Positions 24,488 through 33,595 are shown, counted from the stretch's first letter. The stretch: 64,000 nt of DNA from Microvirga sesbaniae (GCF_025460805.1 NZ_JAMXFJ010000019.1:1-64000); one strand, 5' to 3'. A program made the numbers and translations. The notes: a model not told the origin generated them from the letters alone.

Positions 24488-26764
24488 ATGGCAGAGGATG
24501 GGCAGAGTGTACGCCTCCAGGTCGCGAACGCCCGGCCGGACGATTCGGGCCGTGGCATCGCACGCATGAGCCGACAGGCCCTGGGCGAGATCGGCCTCCA
24601 GGAAGGCCAAGCCATCGAAATCATCGGCAAGCGCCATACGACGGCCATCGCCGTGGCGCCTTATCCGGAGGACGAGGGCCTCAACATCGTTCGCCTCGAC
24701 GGTCTGCAGCGGGTGAATGCCGGTGTGGGCAGCGGGGATCACGTGGAAGTGAAGCGCGCCGAGGTCCGTCCTGCAGCGCGCGTCGTGCTCGCTCCGGCCC
24801 AGAAGGGGCTCCGTCTGCAGGGCTCGGGCGATGCCTTGAAGCGCACTTTCTACCAGCGTCCGCTGACCGCCGGGGACGTGATCTCCACGTCGGTCTATTC
24901 GCAGCGTTCGGCAGACCCGCGCATGCCCGAGGAGATGCGCGGGCTTCTCAACATTCCGGCGTACGGCCTGCAGGAGATCCGCCTCGTCGTGGTCTCGACC
25001 CAGCCGCGCGGCATCGTGCACGTGACGGCCGAGACCGAGATCGAGCTGCGCCCGCAATTCGAGGAGCCGCGCGAGGCCCGCCGGGCCGACGTGACCTATG
25101 ACGACATCGGCGGTCTCGGCAGCACGGTCGATCAGGTCCGCGAGATGGTGGAACTCCCCCTCCGCCATCCCGAACTCTTCCAGCGCCTCGGCATCGATCC
25201 GCCGAAAGGCGTCCTGCTCTACGGCCCTCCCGGCACCGGCAAGACCCGGCTGGCCCGAGCGGTTGCCAACGAGACGGAGGCGCAGTTCTTCCATATTGCC
25301 GGACCCGAGATCATGGGGCGCCACTACGGCGAGTCCGAACAGCGGCTGCGCCAGGTTTTCCAGGAAGCCCAGCAGAACGCGCCGGCGATCATCTTCATCG
25401 ACGAGATCGACAGCATCGCTCCCAAGCGCGAGGAGGTGACGGGTGAGGTCGAGCGGCGCATCGTGGCCCAGCTGCTCACCCTGATGGACGGCCTCGAGCC
25501 GCGCCAGAACATCGTGGTGATCGGCGCCACGAACCGGCGTGAGGCCATCGACGAAGCCCTCCGCCGTCCCGGACGGTTCGACCGGGAGATCGTCATCGGC
25601 GTTCCGGACGAACCGGGGCGCCGGGAGATCCTCGGCATCCACACGCGCGGCATGCCCCTGGCCGAGGACGTGAATCTCGACGAGGTCGCCCGCACCACCT
25701 ATGGCTTCGTCGGCGCCGATCTCGCGGCCCTCTCCCGGGAGGCGGCCATGGATTCCCTTCGGCGCATCCTGCCGGGCGTCAATCTCAGGGACGGCATACC
25801 GTCCAACGTGCTGGAGAGCCTGCAGGTCACGCGACAGGATTTCATGAACGCCATGAAGCGCGTCCAGCCCTCCGCCCTGCGCGAGATCATGATCCAGGTG
25901 CCCAACGTGACCTGGGACGACATCGGCGGTGTCGAGGAGGCCCGTACCCGTCTGCGGGAGGGCGTGGAACTGCCGCTCAAGAGCCCGGAATCCTTCCGGC
26001 GCCTGGGCATCCGCCCGGCCAAGGGATTCCTGCTGTTCGGGCCTCCCGGCACCGGCAAGACGCTCCTGGCGAAAGCGGTCGCCCGCGAGGCCCAGGCGAA
26101 TTTCGTGGCGACGAAATCCTCCGACCTCCTGTCGAAATGGTACGGCGAATCCGAGCAGCAGGTCTCCCGCTTGTTCGCCCGCGCCCGGCAGGTCGCCCCG
26201 ACGGTGATCTTCATCGACGAGATCGATTCCCTTGCCCCCGTGCGCGGCGGCGGCCTCGGCGAACCTGCGGTCACGGAGCGGGTGGTGAACACGATCCTGG
26301 CCGAGATGGACGGCCTGGAGGAACTGCAGGGCGTCGTCGTCATGGCGGCCACGAACAGGCCGAACCTGATCGACCCTGCCCTCCTCCGGCCGGGACGCTT
26401 CGACGAGCTGATCTACGTGCCGGTTCCCGACGCTCAAGGCCGCCGGCACATCCTCGGGATCCACACCAAGGACATGCCCCTCGGCCCCGATGTGGACCTC
26501 GACATGATCGCGGAGCGGACCGCCCGGTTCACCGGCGCCGATCTCGAGGATCTCACCCGCCGGGCCGGTCTCCTCGCCCTCAGGGAATCGCTTCAGGCCG
26601 AGCACGTGACCATGGCGCAGTTCGAGCAGGCTCTGCGCGAAACCCGTCCCTCCGTCACGCCCGAGATGGAGCGGGAATACGAGGACATGGTCCGGACCCT
26701 GAAACAGGAGGGACCGCAGAGGCAATCCATCGGCTTCCTCCCTCTCCGGCAGGCCGCCGAGTAG
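24488..26764 (+). CDS. CDC48/p97/VAT-type double-ring AAA ATPase
   Basis: 758 residues. The N-domain (1-205) has the CDC48 double-psi barrel pattern (LQVANARPDDSGRGIARMSRQALGEIGLQEG). D1 has Walker A GPPGTGKT from residue 246 and Walker B IIFIDEID, and D2 has the same at about 518 and 573. Both rings carry arginine-finger regions (RRPGRFDREI, LRPGRFDELI) and second-region-of-homology asparagines (ATNRR, ATNRP). Such unfoldases pull proteins from complexes or membranes. They are universal in archaea and eukaryotes but sporadic in bacteria. I chose ATG 24488 since the preceding codons lie outside the conserved start. A very strong terminator follows. Confidence 0.93.
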   Translation: MAEDGQSVRLQVANARPDDSGRGIARMSRQALGEIGLQEGQAIEIIGKRHTTAIAVAPYPEDEGLNIVRLDGLQRVNAGVGSGDHVEVKRAEVRPAARVVLAPAQKGLRLQGSGDALKRTFYQRPLTAGDVISTSVYSQRSADPRMPEEMRGLLNIPAYGLQEIRLVVVSTQPRGIVHVTAETEIELRPQFEEPREARRADVTYDDIGGLGSTVDQVREMVELPLRHPELFQRLGIDPPKGVLLYGPPGTGKTRLARAVANETEAQFFHIAGPEIMGRHYGESEQRLRQVFQEAQQNAPAIIFIDEIDSIAPKREEVTGEVERRIVAQLLTLMDGLEPRQNIVVIGATNRREAIDEALRRPGRFDREIVIGVPDEPGRREILGIHTRGMPLAEDVNLDEVARTTYGFVGADLAALSREAAMDSLRRILPGVNLRDGIPSNVLESLQVTRQDFMNAMKRVQPSALREIMIQVPNVTWDDIGGVEEARTRLREGVELPLKSPESFRRLGIRPAKGFLLFGPPGTGKTLLAKAVAREAQANFVATKSSDLLSKWYGESEQQVSRLFARARQVAPTVIFIDEIDSLAPVRGGGLGEPAVTERVVNTILAEMDGLEELQGVVVMAATNRPNLIDPALLRPGRFDELIYVPVPDAQGRRHILGIHTKDMPLGPDVDLDMIAERTARFTGADLEDLTRRAGLLALRESLQAEHVTMAQFEQALRETRPSVTPEMEREYEDMVRTLKQEGPQRQSIGFLPLRQAAE

Positions 26765-26786
26765 GACGCAACCTCACGGCACGGCC

Positions 26787-26821
26787 AAAGCCCCACACCA
26801 CGCTCCGTGGTGTGGGGCTTT
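26787..26821 (+). terminator. Strong intrinsic terminator after the AAA ATPase gene
   Basis: A 16-bp perfect stem (AAAGCCCCACACCACG / CGTGGTGTGGGGCTTT) with a 3-base loop, 22 bases after the stop codon. Confidence 0.92.
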
Positions 26822-26886
26822 CCTGTGTCACGCTCTCATCAATTAGCGCGGGTCGGACGACCCGCGCTATTTCCCGTGAGACTCGC

Positions 26887-27327
26887 TTACTGACCGCAGG
26901 CGATCGGGATACGGGTGTCCCGGGTGTTCGGATCGAGCACCGTGCGGCACGGCACGCCGTTGATGTAGCGGATCTCGTGCGGAGCGGCATAGGGATCGGC
27001 TGCGCCGACGGGAGCCGGGGCGCCCATCATCGGACCGACGGGAGCGGGAACGATGCTTCCGGTCGAAACGACGTCGCCGGGCATCGGGGCCGCCACGACC
27101 CCGCTGACCTGTCCGGCGCAGGCGATCGGGATACGCGTATCCCGGGTGTTCGGATCGAGAATGGTCCGGCAGGGAACGCCGTTGATCCAGCGGATCTCAT
27201 GGGGAGCCGCATCCGGGAACAGGGATCCGGGCGTTCCGGAGATCGCCGGCGATGACTGCGCCAGAGCGGCGCCCATGCCGCCAAGTACCATAAATCCAGC
27301 GCCGGCGAAGATCGCGAGCTTCTTCAT
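26887..27327 (-). CDS. Secreted protein with a tandemly duplicated 30-residue motif
   Basis: 146 residues. The signal peptide is MKKLAIFAGAGFMVLGGMGAALA. Two near-identical copies of the motif APHEIR(W/Y)INGVPCRT follow, each continuing (I/V)LDPNTRDTRIPIAC. They are joined by a Pro/Val/Gly-rich linker. Each copy has two cysteines that could form an internal disulfide. Family and function are unknown to me. ATG 27327 has AGGAGA upstream. The DNA of the two copies is also very similar, so the duplication is recent or selectively maintained. Confidence 0.78.
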   Translation of the reverse strand: MKKLAIFAGAGFMVLGGMGAALAQSSPAISGTPGSLFPDAAPHEIRWINGVPCRTILDPNTRDTRIPIACAGQVSGVVAAPMPGDVVSTGSIVPAPVGPMMGAPAPVGAADPYAAPHEIRYINGVPCRTVLDPNTRDTRIPIACGQ

Positions 27328-27626
27328 CAATGTCTCCTGTGCTTTCCTTGAACATGGCCGATCGCCACATATGACAGAGGCTAAACGCGGTCGGGGCGGA
27401 TCGTTTCCCAACGTAATTTCACCACACAGACTTGTGATTGTCGCGGCATCAAAAGCAAAGCTTTTGAATTGCCCAGCCTCGAATATGCAGAGATCATCAG
27501 GTCCCGGATGCTCTACTCTCGGATAAGCCGGCTGTCCGTGGACATAGACTACGATTGTTCCAAACTTCGAATCGAATGTTCATCACAGTCTCGACATGAC
27601 GGGCTCGCGGCTGACGCCGGCGCGTG
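27328..27626. other. Intergenic region, nothing recognised
   Basis: 299 bases between the duplicated-motif gene and the DMT exporter gene, both leftward. It contains the likely promoter of the former around 27390-27490, which is relatively AT-rich. No coding frame has a start signal, and no RNA gene, terminator or repeat is evident. Confidence 0.4.
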
Positions 27627-28520
27627 TCATGGCTCCTCGGGCGACGGCTCCATTCTGGTGGCGAGCCAGAGCCCGGCAACGACGCCGGCAAGACCGACCA
27701 GCACGCCGAACGTGAAGGGCTCCCCGAGCAGCGACACGCCAAGCAGAGCCGCCGTGATCGGGCTCAGGGAGAGGAACACCGTGACCCGCGTCGGCGTGGC
27801 GTTCTTGAGCGCCCAGAGCCAGAGGACATAACCGACCCCACTCGACAGACCGATGAACAGGACCGCGAGCCAGCCGGCTCGATCGAGGGGCGGCAGGTCC
27901 GTGAAGAGCCCCTCCAAGCCCGCGGGAATCGCCAGGAACAGGACCGATGCGAGCATGGCCCAGGCGCCGACCGGGAGGGTCGGGTAGCGGGCGAGGTAAG
28001 GTCGGTAGAGCACGGAACATGCGGCACCGCAAAGTGCGGCAGCCAGCACGAGAAGGGCTCCCAGCCACTCGCCCGTTGCACTCTGCGTGGTCAACCGCTC
28101 GCCCAGTGCCGCCGCCACGCCACCGATCGTCAGCACGACGCCCGCCACCTTCATCCGGCTCAGGCGCTCGCGACCGAGACTTGCCGCGATGAACATCGTC
28201 ATCAGCGGAAAGGTCGAGAAGAGGAGCGCCGCACGGGTGGAGGCGATGGACTGCAGTCCGAGATTGAGGAGAACGATCAGGACCCCGAACTGCACGACGC
28301 CCAGCCCCATCACGGCCAGGAGATCGCGCGGCGCGAACCTCACCCGTGCGCTCATCCAGAGGGGCGGCGCGAGGCAGAGGACCGCGATGGCGTAGCGCAG
28401 GAAGGCCAGCGATGCCGGACCGATGTCATGCACGACGAAGCGCGTGGCCACCAGGGCCGCACCCACCTGGACGCCCGTCGCGGCCGCAGCCGCGAGGGCG
28501 AGCCCGTCCCGACGCCTCAC
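27627..28520 (-). CDS. EamA/DMT-superfamily exporter
   Basis: 297 residues with ten hydrophobic helices in two EamA halves (residues about 5-135 and 150-285). RYAIAVLCLAPPLW and LLFSTFPLMTMFIAA in the first half, and LFIGLSSGVGYVLWLWALKNATPTRVTVFLSLSPITAALLG in the second, are typical of RhaT/YdcZ/YedA-like metabolite exporters. The start is taken as GTG 28520, which overlaps the upstream stop as GTGA; no ATG fits before the first helix. It is translationally coupled to the MarR-GNAT gene, which probably controls it. The substrate is unknown. Confidence 0.85.
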   Translation of the reverse strand: MRRRDGLALAAAAATGVQVGAALVATRFVVHDIGPASLAFLRYAIAVLCLAPPLWMSARVRFAPRDLLAVMGLGVVQFGVLIVLLNLGLQSIASTRAALLFSTFPLMTMFIAASLGRERLSRMKVAGVVLTIGGVAAALGERLTTQSATGEWLGALLVLAAALCGAACSVLYRPYLARYPTLPVGAWAMLASVLFLAIPAGLEGLFTDLPPLDRAGWLAVLFIGLSSGVGYVLWLWALKNATPTRVTVFLSLSPITAALLGVSLLGEPFTFGVLVGLAGVVAGLWLATRMEPSPEEP

Positions 28521-29455
28521 AGAACGAGATCCCAGGTCTGCCCGACCAGGTCCTTTCCGAAAGAGTGATGCTGCTCTTCCTTCACCAGCCGGAATCCCTT
28601 CGCCTGGTAAATGCGGCGGGCGGCCACGAGCACGTCGTTGGTCCAGAGCGTCAGGGTCCTGTAGCCCCGGTCCCTTGCGAAGGCGATGCATTCCTCCGTC
28701 AGCCGACCCCCGAGGCCGAGCCCTCTGGCGGACGGCTCCACATACAGCAGCCGGAGCTTGGCCACCTCGTCCGACGACCGCACGAGGAAGACGCTCCCGA
28801 CGATCTCGCCGTCCCGCTCCGCGATCCAGCATCGCTCCCGTGCGGGATCGAAGTTTCTGACGAAGGCGGCGGCGATCTCCGCCACCAGCGCCTCGAACGT
28901 CTCGTCCCAACCATATTCCTGCGCGTACAAAATCCCCTGCCGGTGGGCGATCCAGCCGATGTCGCCAGGCCGGTGGGGGCGCAGGATGTACGGCCGATCC
29001 GGACGCGGGCCGTCGCCGATCAGATGCTCGACGGTCGTCATGGCCTGCGTGAGCCGCTCCCGCTCGCCCGCCGACAGGCGCGACAGCATCGTGGCGACCT
29101 GAGCGGCAGAGGCTTGGTTCAGGGGCTCGAAGGCGGCAAGGCCCTTGTCGGTGAGCGACAGGAGGAACTGCCGTCCGTCATCCTTCGACGGGGTGCGCCG
29201 GGTCAGGCCGTGAGCGCCGAACCTCTTCAGGAGGCGGCTGAGATAGCCGGCGTCGAGACCCAGTTCCCGGCCCAAATCCGCCGCCGTCACCGGGCCCCGA
29301 TGGGCAAGCTCGTAGAGCACCCGGGCTTCGGTCAGCGAAAATGCACTCTCGAGCAATCCCTCGTTCAGAAGGCCGATATGGCGCGTGTAGAACCGGTTGA
29401 AGCTCCGGACCCGCTCGATCTGCTCGTCCGTCGGTAATTTCGGCATGTGCGACAT
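28517..29455 (-). CDS. MarR-family regulator fused to a GNAT acetyltransferase
   Basis: 312 residues. The N-terminal winged helix (residues 1-145) includes FSLTEARVLYELAHRGPVTAADLGRELGLDAGYLSRLLKRFGAHGLTRR, the MarR recognition helix and wing. The C-terminal GNAT domain (155-312) has LRLLYVEPSARGLGLGGRLTEECIAFAR, the acetyl-CoA pyrophosphate loop (R/Q-x-x-G-x-G/A), and YQAKGFRLVKEE. This two-domain architecture is a known family. It likely represses its own operon through the palindrome at 29490-29504. ATG 29455 has AGGGAGCC upstream. Confidence 0.9.
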   Translation of the reverse strand: MSHMPKLPTDEQIERVRSFNRFYTRHIGLLNEGLLESAFSLTEARVLYELAHRGPVTAADLGRELGLDAGYLSRLLKRFGAHGLTRRTPSKDDGRQFLLSLTDKGLAAFEPLNQASAAQVATMLSRLSAGERERLTQAMTTVEHLIGDGPRPDRPYILRPHRPGDIGWIAHRQGILYAQEYGWDETFEALVAEIAAAFVRNFDPARERCWIAERDGEIVGSVFLVRSSDEVAKLRLLYVEPSARGLGLGGRLTEECIAFARDRGYRTLTLWTNDVLVAARRIYQAKGFRLVKEEQHHSFGKDLVGQTWDLVL

Positions 29456-29489
29456 GGATGGCTCCCTGGCGCACAGACTCGGGCATATT

Positions 29490-29504
29490 GTTGACTGAGT
29501 CAAC
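29490..29504. promoter_or_regulatory. Perfect palindrome, probable MarR-type operator
   Basis: GTTGACTGAGTCAAC is a perfect 7-bp dyad with one central base, 35 bases upstream of the MarR-GNAT start. MarR proteins bind palindromes of about this size overlapping their own promoters, so this is the natural operator candidate. Inference from position and symmetry. Confidence 0.65.
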
Positions 29505-29533
29505 TATTTTGCGGAGGAAGCGGCAATGCCGCG

Positions 29534-30538
29534 TCAGGCGGCCGCGTCGACGGCCAGACGTCCCTCGTGAATGGCATGGCAGGCCACGCCCCCCAGCAGC
29601 GGCGGAATCTCCATCCTGCAGCGATCGTTGGCGAAGGGGCAACGCGGATTGAAGGTGCAGCCCGAGGGCGGGTTGATCGGGTTCGGGATCTCGCCGCGCA
29701 CGGGAATGCGTTGCCGGCCGGTCATGCCCACGTCGGGCACCGCATCGAGGAGCATGCGCGTGTAGGGATGCTTCGGACGGGCGAAGAGTTCGCGCCCGTT
29801 GGAGATCTCGACGATGCGGCCGAGATACATCACGCCGATTCGGCTGGCCATGTGGCGCACCACGGCGAGGTTGTGGCTGATGAACAGATAGGTCAGCCCC
29901 AGCCGGTCCTGCAGATCGCGCATGAGGTTCAGGATCTGCGCCTGCACCGAGACGTCGAGGGCGGAGGTCGGCTCGTCGCAGACGATGAACTCCGCATTGG
30001 ATGCGAGCGCACGGGCAATCGCGATGCGCTGGCGCTGTCCGCCGGAGAACTCGTGCGGGTACTTCCCGCCGTCCGCCGGATGGAGGCCGACCAGGGAGAG
30101 AAGCTCGCCGACCCGGCTGGCGATGTCCCGTTCGGTCTCGATCAACCGGAAAGCCCTGATCGGTTCGGCCACGATGCGGTCGACCTGCCAGCGCGGATTG
30201 AGGCTGGCATAGGGATCCTGGAAGATCATCTGGATCCGCCGCCGCAGGCGCTGGCGCTCCGCGGACGCGGCTGCCGACGTCATCGAGACGCCGTCGATCG
30301 CAACGGTGCCGCTCGTCGGCGGGAGAAGACCCACGACCATCCGGGCCACCGTCGACTTGCCCGAGCCCGATTCCCCGACCAGGGCAAAGGTCTCGCCCCG
30401 CGCGATGTCGAAGGAGACGCCGTCGACCGCCTTGAGGTATTGCCTCTCGCCCCCCTCCAGCATCCGGTTGAGCCACGGCTTGGACACGTCGAACAGGCGG
30501 CGCAGGTCATTGACTTCGACATAAGAGTGCTCGGTCAC
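29534..30538 (-). CDS. Peptide ABC transporter ATP-binding protein (OppF/DppF type)
   Basis: 334 residues, GTG start at 30538 overlapping the upstream stop as GTGA. Walker A GESGSGKST, Q-loop FQDPYASLNPR (DPxxSLNP is specific for peptide/nickel importers), signature FSGGQRQRIAIARAL, Walker B FIVCDEPTSALD and H-loop ISHNLAVVRH are all present. The C-terminal oligo_HPY domain has CTFNPRCPFANDRC, a four-cysteine iron-sulfur-like motif typical of this family. It is the second ATPase of the operon. Confidence 0.92.
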   Translation of the reverse strand: MTEHSYVEVNDLRRLFDVSKPWLNRMLEGGERQYLKAVDGVSFDIARGETFALVGESGSGKSTVARMVVGLLPPTSGTVAIDGVSMTSAAASAERQRLRRRIQMIFQDPYASLNPRWQVDRIVAEPIRAFRLIETERDIASRVGELLSLVGLHPADGGKYPHEFSGGQRQRIAIARALASNAEFIVCDEPTSALDVSVQAQILNLMRDLQDRLGLTYLFISHNLAVVRHMASRIGVMYLGRIVEISNGRELFARPKHPYTRMLLDAVPDVGMTGRQRIPVRGEIPNPINPPSGCTFNPRCPFANDRCRMEIPPLLGGVACHAIHEGRLAVDAAA

Positions 30539-31527
30539 GCGACGGCCTCCGACCGGACGGAAGATTGATCGTAGAGATGGCAGGCCACACGATGCTCGCT
30601 GTGCTGGATCGGCTCCGGCCGTTCGACCCGGCAGCGGTCGAACACGAATGGACAGCGCGGATTGAAGGCGCATCCCGGGGGGATGGCCGAGAGCCGCGGC
30701 ATGGAGCCCGGGATTTGGACGAGGCGCTCCGCGTCCGTCTCCAGGGACGGGATCGCGCCCATCAGGCCCTTGGCATAGGGGTGCAGCGGGTTCTGCACCA
30801 CCTCGCGCACCGGCCCGATTTCCGCGATGCGGCCCGCATACATGACGGCGACCCGGTCGGCCGTTTCTGCGATCACGCCCATGTCGTGCGTGACCAGCAT
30901 GATGGCCGTGCCATGCTCGCGTCCGAGGCGCTTCAACAGCGCGATGATCTGCGCCTGAACCGACACGTCGAGCGCGGTGGTCGGCTCGTCCGCGATGATC
31001 AGCTCTGGCTCGGCGCACAGCGCGAGGGCGATCACCACGCGCTGGCGCATGCCGCCCGAGAACTCGTGCGGATAGCTGTCGATCCGCCGCTCGGGCGCCG
31101 GAATGCCGACTTCGGCCAGGAGGTCGATGGCCCGCTTCCTGGCCGCCGAGGCGGACAGGTTGGTGTGCGTGCGGATGGTCTCGATCAGCTGCTCGCTGAC
31201 CCGGTAGAGCGGGTTGAGGCTGGTGAGCGGATCCTGGAAGATCATGCCGATGCGCTTGCCGCGCACCCGGCGCATCTCCTCCGGCGGCAGATTGTCGATG
31301 CGCTTGCCGGACAGGAGGATCTCGCCGCCGGCGATCCGGCCCGGCGGATCGATGAGGCCGATGACGGCGGATCCCGTCACCGACTTGCCGGCCCCGGATT
31401 CGCCGACGACGCCGAGCACCTCGCCCTTGGCGATGTCGAAGGAGATGCCGTCGATGGCCTTCAGAATCCCGCGCCGGGTGACGAACTCGACGCGCAGGTC
31501 ACGGACGGAGAGGACGGGTTGCGGCAT
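30535..31527 (-). CDS. Peptide ABC transporter ATP-binding protein (OppD/DppD type)
   Basis: 330 residues. Walker A GESGAGKS, Q-loop FQDPLTSLNPLYRV, signature FSGGMRQRVVIALAL, Walker B LIIADEPTTALD and the C-terminal CAFNPRCPFVFDRC motif are present. AGAGGGA lies 6 bases before ATG 31527. Alternatively ATG 31545 overlaps the permease stop (ATGA), adding MREGTP. It partners with the next ATPase to energise import. Confidence 0.92.
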   Translation of the reverse strand: MPQPVLSVRDLRVEFVTRRGILKAIDGISFDIAKGEVLGVVGESGAGKSVTGSAVIGLIDPPGRIAGGEILLSGKRIDNLPPEEMRRVRGKRIGMIFQDPLTSLNPLYRVSEQLIETIRTHTNLSASAARKRAIDLLAEVGIPAPERRIDSYPHEFSGGMRQRVVIALALCAEPELIIADEPTTALDVSVQAQIIALLKRLGREHGTAIMLVTHDMGVIAETADRVAVMYAGRIAEIGPVREVVQNPLHPYAKGLMGAIPSLETDAERLVQIPGSMPRLSAIPPGCAFNPRCPFVFDRCRVERPEPIQHSEHRVACHLYDQSSVRSEAVA

Positions 31528-31541
31528 GGGAGTTCCCTCTC

Positions 31542-32498
31542 TCATCGCAGCTTCGGATTGAGCGCGTCGCGCAGCCAGTCGCCCAGGAGGTTGATGGCAA
31601 GGACGAGAAGCGCGAGTGCGACGCCGGGGAATGCGATGATCCACCACTCGCCGGAGAACAGGTAGTTGTTGCCGATACGGATCAGCGTGCCGAGCGAGGG
31701 CATGGTTTCCGGCATGCCGGTGCCCAGGAAGGACAGGGTCGCCTCCGTGATGATGGCGAGCGCCAGATTGATGGTCGCGATGACGAGCACCGGGCCAAGG
31801 ACATTCGGCAGGACGTGGCGGAGCATGATCACCGGCGCCGGCAGGCCGATGAGCCGGGCGGCCGCGATGTAGTCCTTGTTCTTCTCGACCATCACGGAGC
31901 CGCGCACCGTGCGGGCGTACTGCACCCAGAAGCTCAGTCCGATGGAGAAGACCAGCACGGACAGCGTCGTGACGCCGTCGAGCTGGCCTCCGAGGACCGA
32001 CTTCACCACCCCGTCCACGAGGAGCGCGATCAGGATCGCCGGGAAGGTCAGCTGCACGTCGGCGATGCGCATGATGACCGCATCGGTCGTGCCGCCCATA
32101 TAGCCTGCGACGAGACCGAGGCCGATCCCGAGCGTGGCCGAGAAGGCGACGCCGAGAAAGCCGACGGCAAGCGAGATCCGCAGGCCGTACAGGATGGCCG
32201 AGAGGATGTCGCGGCCCTGCTCGTCCGTGCCGAGGAGGAAGGGCGCCTGCCCTTCCGCGTCCCAGAGCGGCGGCAAGCGGCTGTTCAGCAGGTCGAGTTG
32301 CGCAGGATCGAAGGGATCCTGCGGTGCGACCAGCCCGGCGAGCAGGGCTGCCGCGACGAAAAGGAGCGTCAGGAAGGCTGCGGCCATGGTCAGCTTCGAG
32401 CGCTTGAAGCTCGCCCAGACGTCGCTGTCGAAAAAGCGGCCGGCCCAGGTTGTGGGTTGGGAGTGAGGCGCGGGCGCTGCCTGGATTGCGTCTGCCAT
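31542..32498 (-). CDS. Peptide ABC transporter permease (DppC/OppC type)
   Basis: 318 residues. There is an N-terminal OppC_N helix (KLTMAAAFLTLLFVAAALLAGL) and a LGTDEQGRDILSAILYGLRISLAVG block specific to this family. Five further helices follow, and the EAA loop, EATLSFLGTGMPETMPSLGTLIRIG, contacts the ATPases. It encodes the second inner-membrane subunit. Confidence 0.92.
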   Translation of the reverse strand: MADAIQAAPAPHSQPTTWAGRFFDSDVWASFKRSKLTMAAAFLTLLFVAAALLAGLVAPQDPFDPAQLDLLNSRLPPLWDAEGQAPFLLGTDEQGRDILSAILYGLRISLAVGFLGVAFSATLGIGLGLVAGYMGGTTDAVIMRIADVQLTFPAILIALLVDGVVKSVLGGQLDGVTTLSVLVFSIGLSFWVQYARTVRGSVMVEKNKDYIAAARLIGLPAPVIMLRHVLPNVLGPVLVIATINLALAIITEATLSFLGTGMPETMPSLGTLIRIGNNYLFSGEWWIIAFPGVALALLVLAINLLGDWLRDALNPKLR

Positions 32499-32508
32499 CT
32501 CTGCCTCC

Positions 32509-33489
32509 TCAGGCCGGCTGCCGGATCGTCGTCCTCAGGCGAGGATCGACGATGGTGTAGAGGATGTCCACGGCGAGGTTGATCGCCACGAAGATGAGCG
32601 CCACGAGCATGAGGTAGGCCGCCATGATCGGGATATCGACATTCTGCACGGCTTGGACGAACAGCAGGCCCATGCCTGGCCATTGGAACACGGTCTCGGT
32701 GATGATCGCGAACGCGATCACGGAGCCGAACTGAAGGCCCACGATGGTGATGACCGGCACGAGGGTGTTCTTGAGCGCATGCCCGAAATGGATGGCCCTG
32801 GTCGTGAGCCCCCTCGCCCTCGCGAACTTGATGTAGTCGGTGCGCAGCACCTCCAGCATCTCGGCACGGACGATGCGCATGATCAGCGTCATTTGGAAGA
32901 GACCGAGCGTGATGGAGGGCATGATCAGGGCCTTCAGGCCCGACAGGGTAAGAAGCCCCGTCGTCCACCAGCCGAGACGAACCGTGTCGCCGCGGCCGTA
33001 GGATGGCAGCCAGCCGAGGGTGACGGAGAAGAGATAGATCAGCAGAATGCCGATCAGGAACGTCGGAAGCGAGATTCCGATCAGCGACACGGTCTGGAAC
33101 ACTTTTGCCAGGAAGCTGTCCCGCTTCAATCCCGAATAGACCCCCATGAGCACACCGAAACCTGTGGCGAAGACGGTCGCACAGAATGCGAGCTCGAGCG
33201 TGGCCGGCATGCGCTCGGCCAGGAGATCCGAGACGGGCTGGCGGAACTGGTAGGAGACGCCGAAATTGCCCTGCGCCGCGCTGGTGAGGTAACGCAGGAA
33301 CTGCACGGGCACCGGATCGTCGAGCCCAAGAGAGCGCCGGACCTGCTCCCGTTCGGCGGCGGGCGTATCGAGGGAGACGATCTGGTTCACCGGATCGCCG
33401 GCAAAGCGGAACATCGCGAATGAAATGATCCCGACGGCCAGAAGAACGCCGATGGCCTGAAGGGCGCGCCGGATGATGAATGCGAACAT
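32509..33489 (-). CDS. Peptide ABC transporter permease (DppB/OppB type)
   Basis: 326 residues, six transmembrane helices. The family features are FIIRRALQAIGVLLAVGIISFAMFRFAGDP at the N-terminus, RSLGLDDPVPVQFLRYL, the EAA loop (RARGLTTRAIHFGHALKNTLVPVI) and FQWPGMGLLFVQAVQNVDIPIM. ATG 33489 (MFAFII) is the usual family start; a TTG two codons earlier is less likely. Confidence 0.92.
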   Translation of the reverse strand: MFAFIIRRALQAIGVLLAVGIISFAMFRFAGDPVNQIVSLDTPAAEREQVRRSLGLDDPVPVQFLRYLTSAAQGNFGVSYQFRQPVSDLLAERMPATLELAFCATVFATGFGVLMGVYSGLKRDSFLAKVFQTVSLIGISLPTFLIGILLIYLFSVTLGWLPSYGRGDTVRLGWWTTGLLTLSGLKALIMPSITLGLFQMTLIMRIVRAEMLEVLRTDYIKFARARGLTTRAIHFGHALKNTLVPVITIVGLQFGSVIAFAIITETVFQWPGMGLLFVQAVQNVDIPIMAAYLMLVALIFVAINLAVDILYTIVDPRLRTTIRQPA

Positions 33490-33550
33490 GCACAATCTCT
33501 TGATCGCTGCGGCCCGGGCGACCCAACGGCCCGAACCTTCGAAAAACTGT

Positions 33551-33576
33551 CCCGGACGGCGCGGAGGCCGTCCGGG
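33551..33576 (-). terminator. Stem-loop between substrate-binding protein and permease genes
   Basis: A 10-bp stem CCCGGACGGC / GCCGTCCGGG with a 6-base loop lies 20 bases beyond the binding-protein stop, with no clear U-run. Such hairpins commonly stabilise the upstream mRNA so that the binding protein is made in excess of the membrane parts. Confidence 0.6.
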
Positions 33577-33595
33577 ATAAGCGATCAGATGCGGA

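Noticed and set aside
24086..26725. 879-codon leftward open frame over the AAA ATPase gene
   Set aside because: It is an antisense shadow of a high-GC gene: the forward frame has all CDC48 motifs, while the reverse product has no domain.
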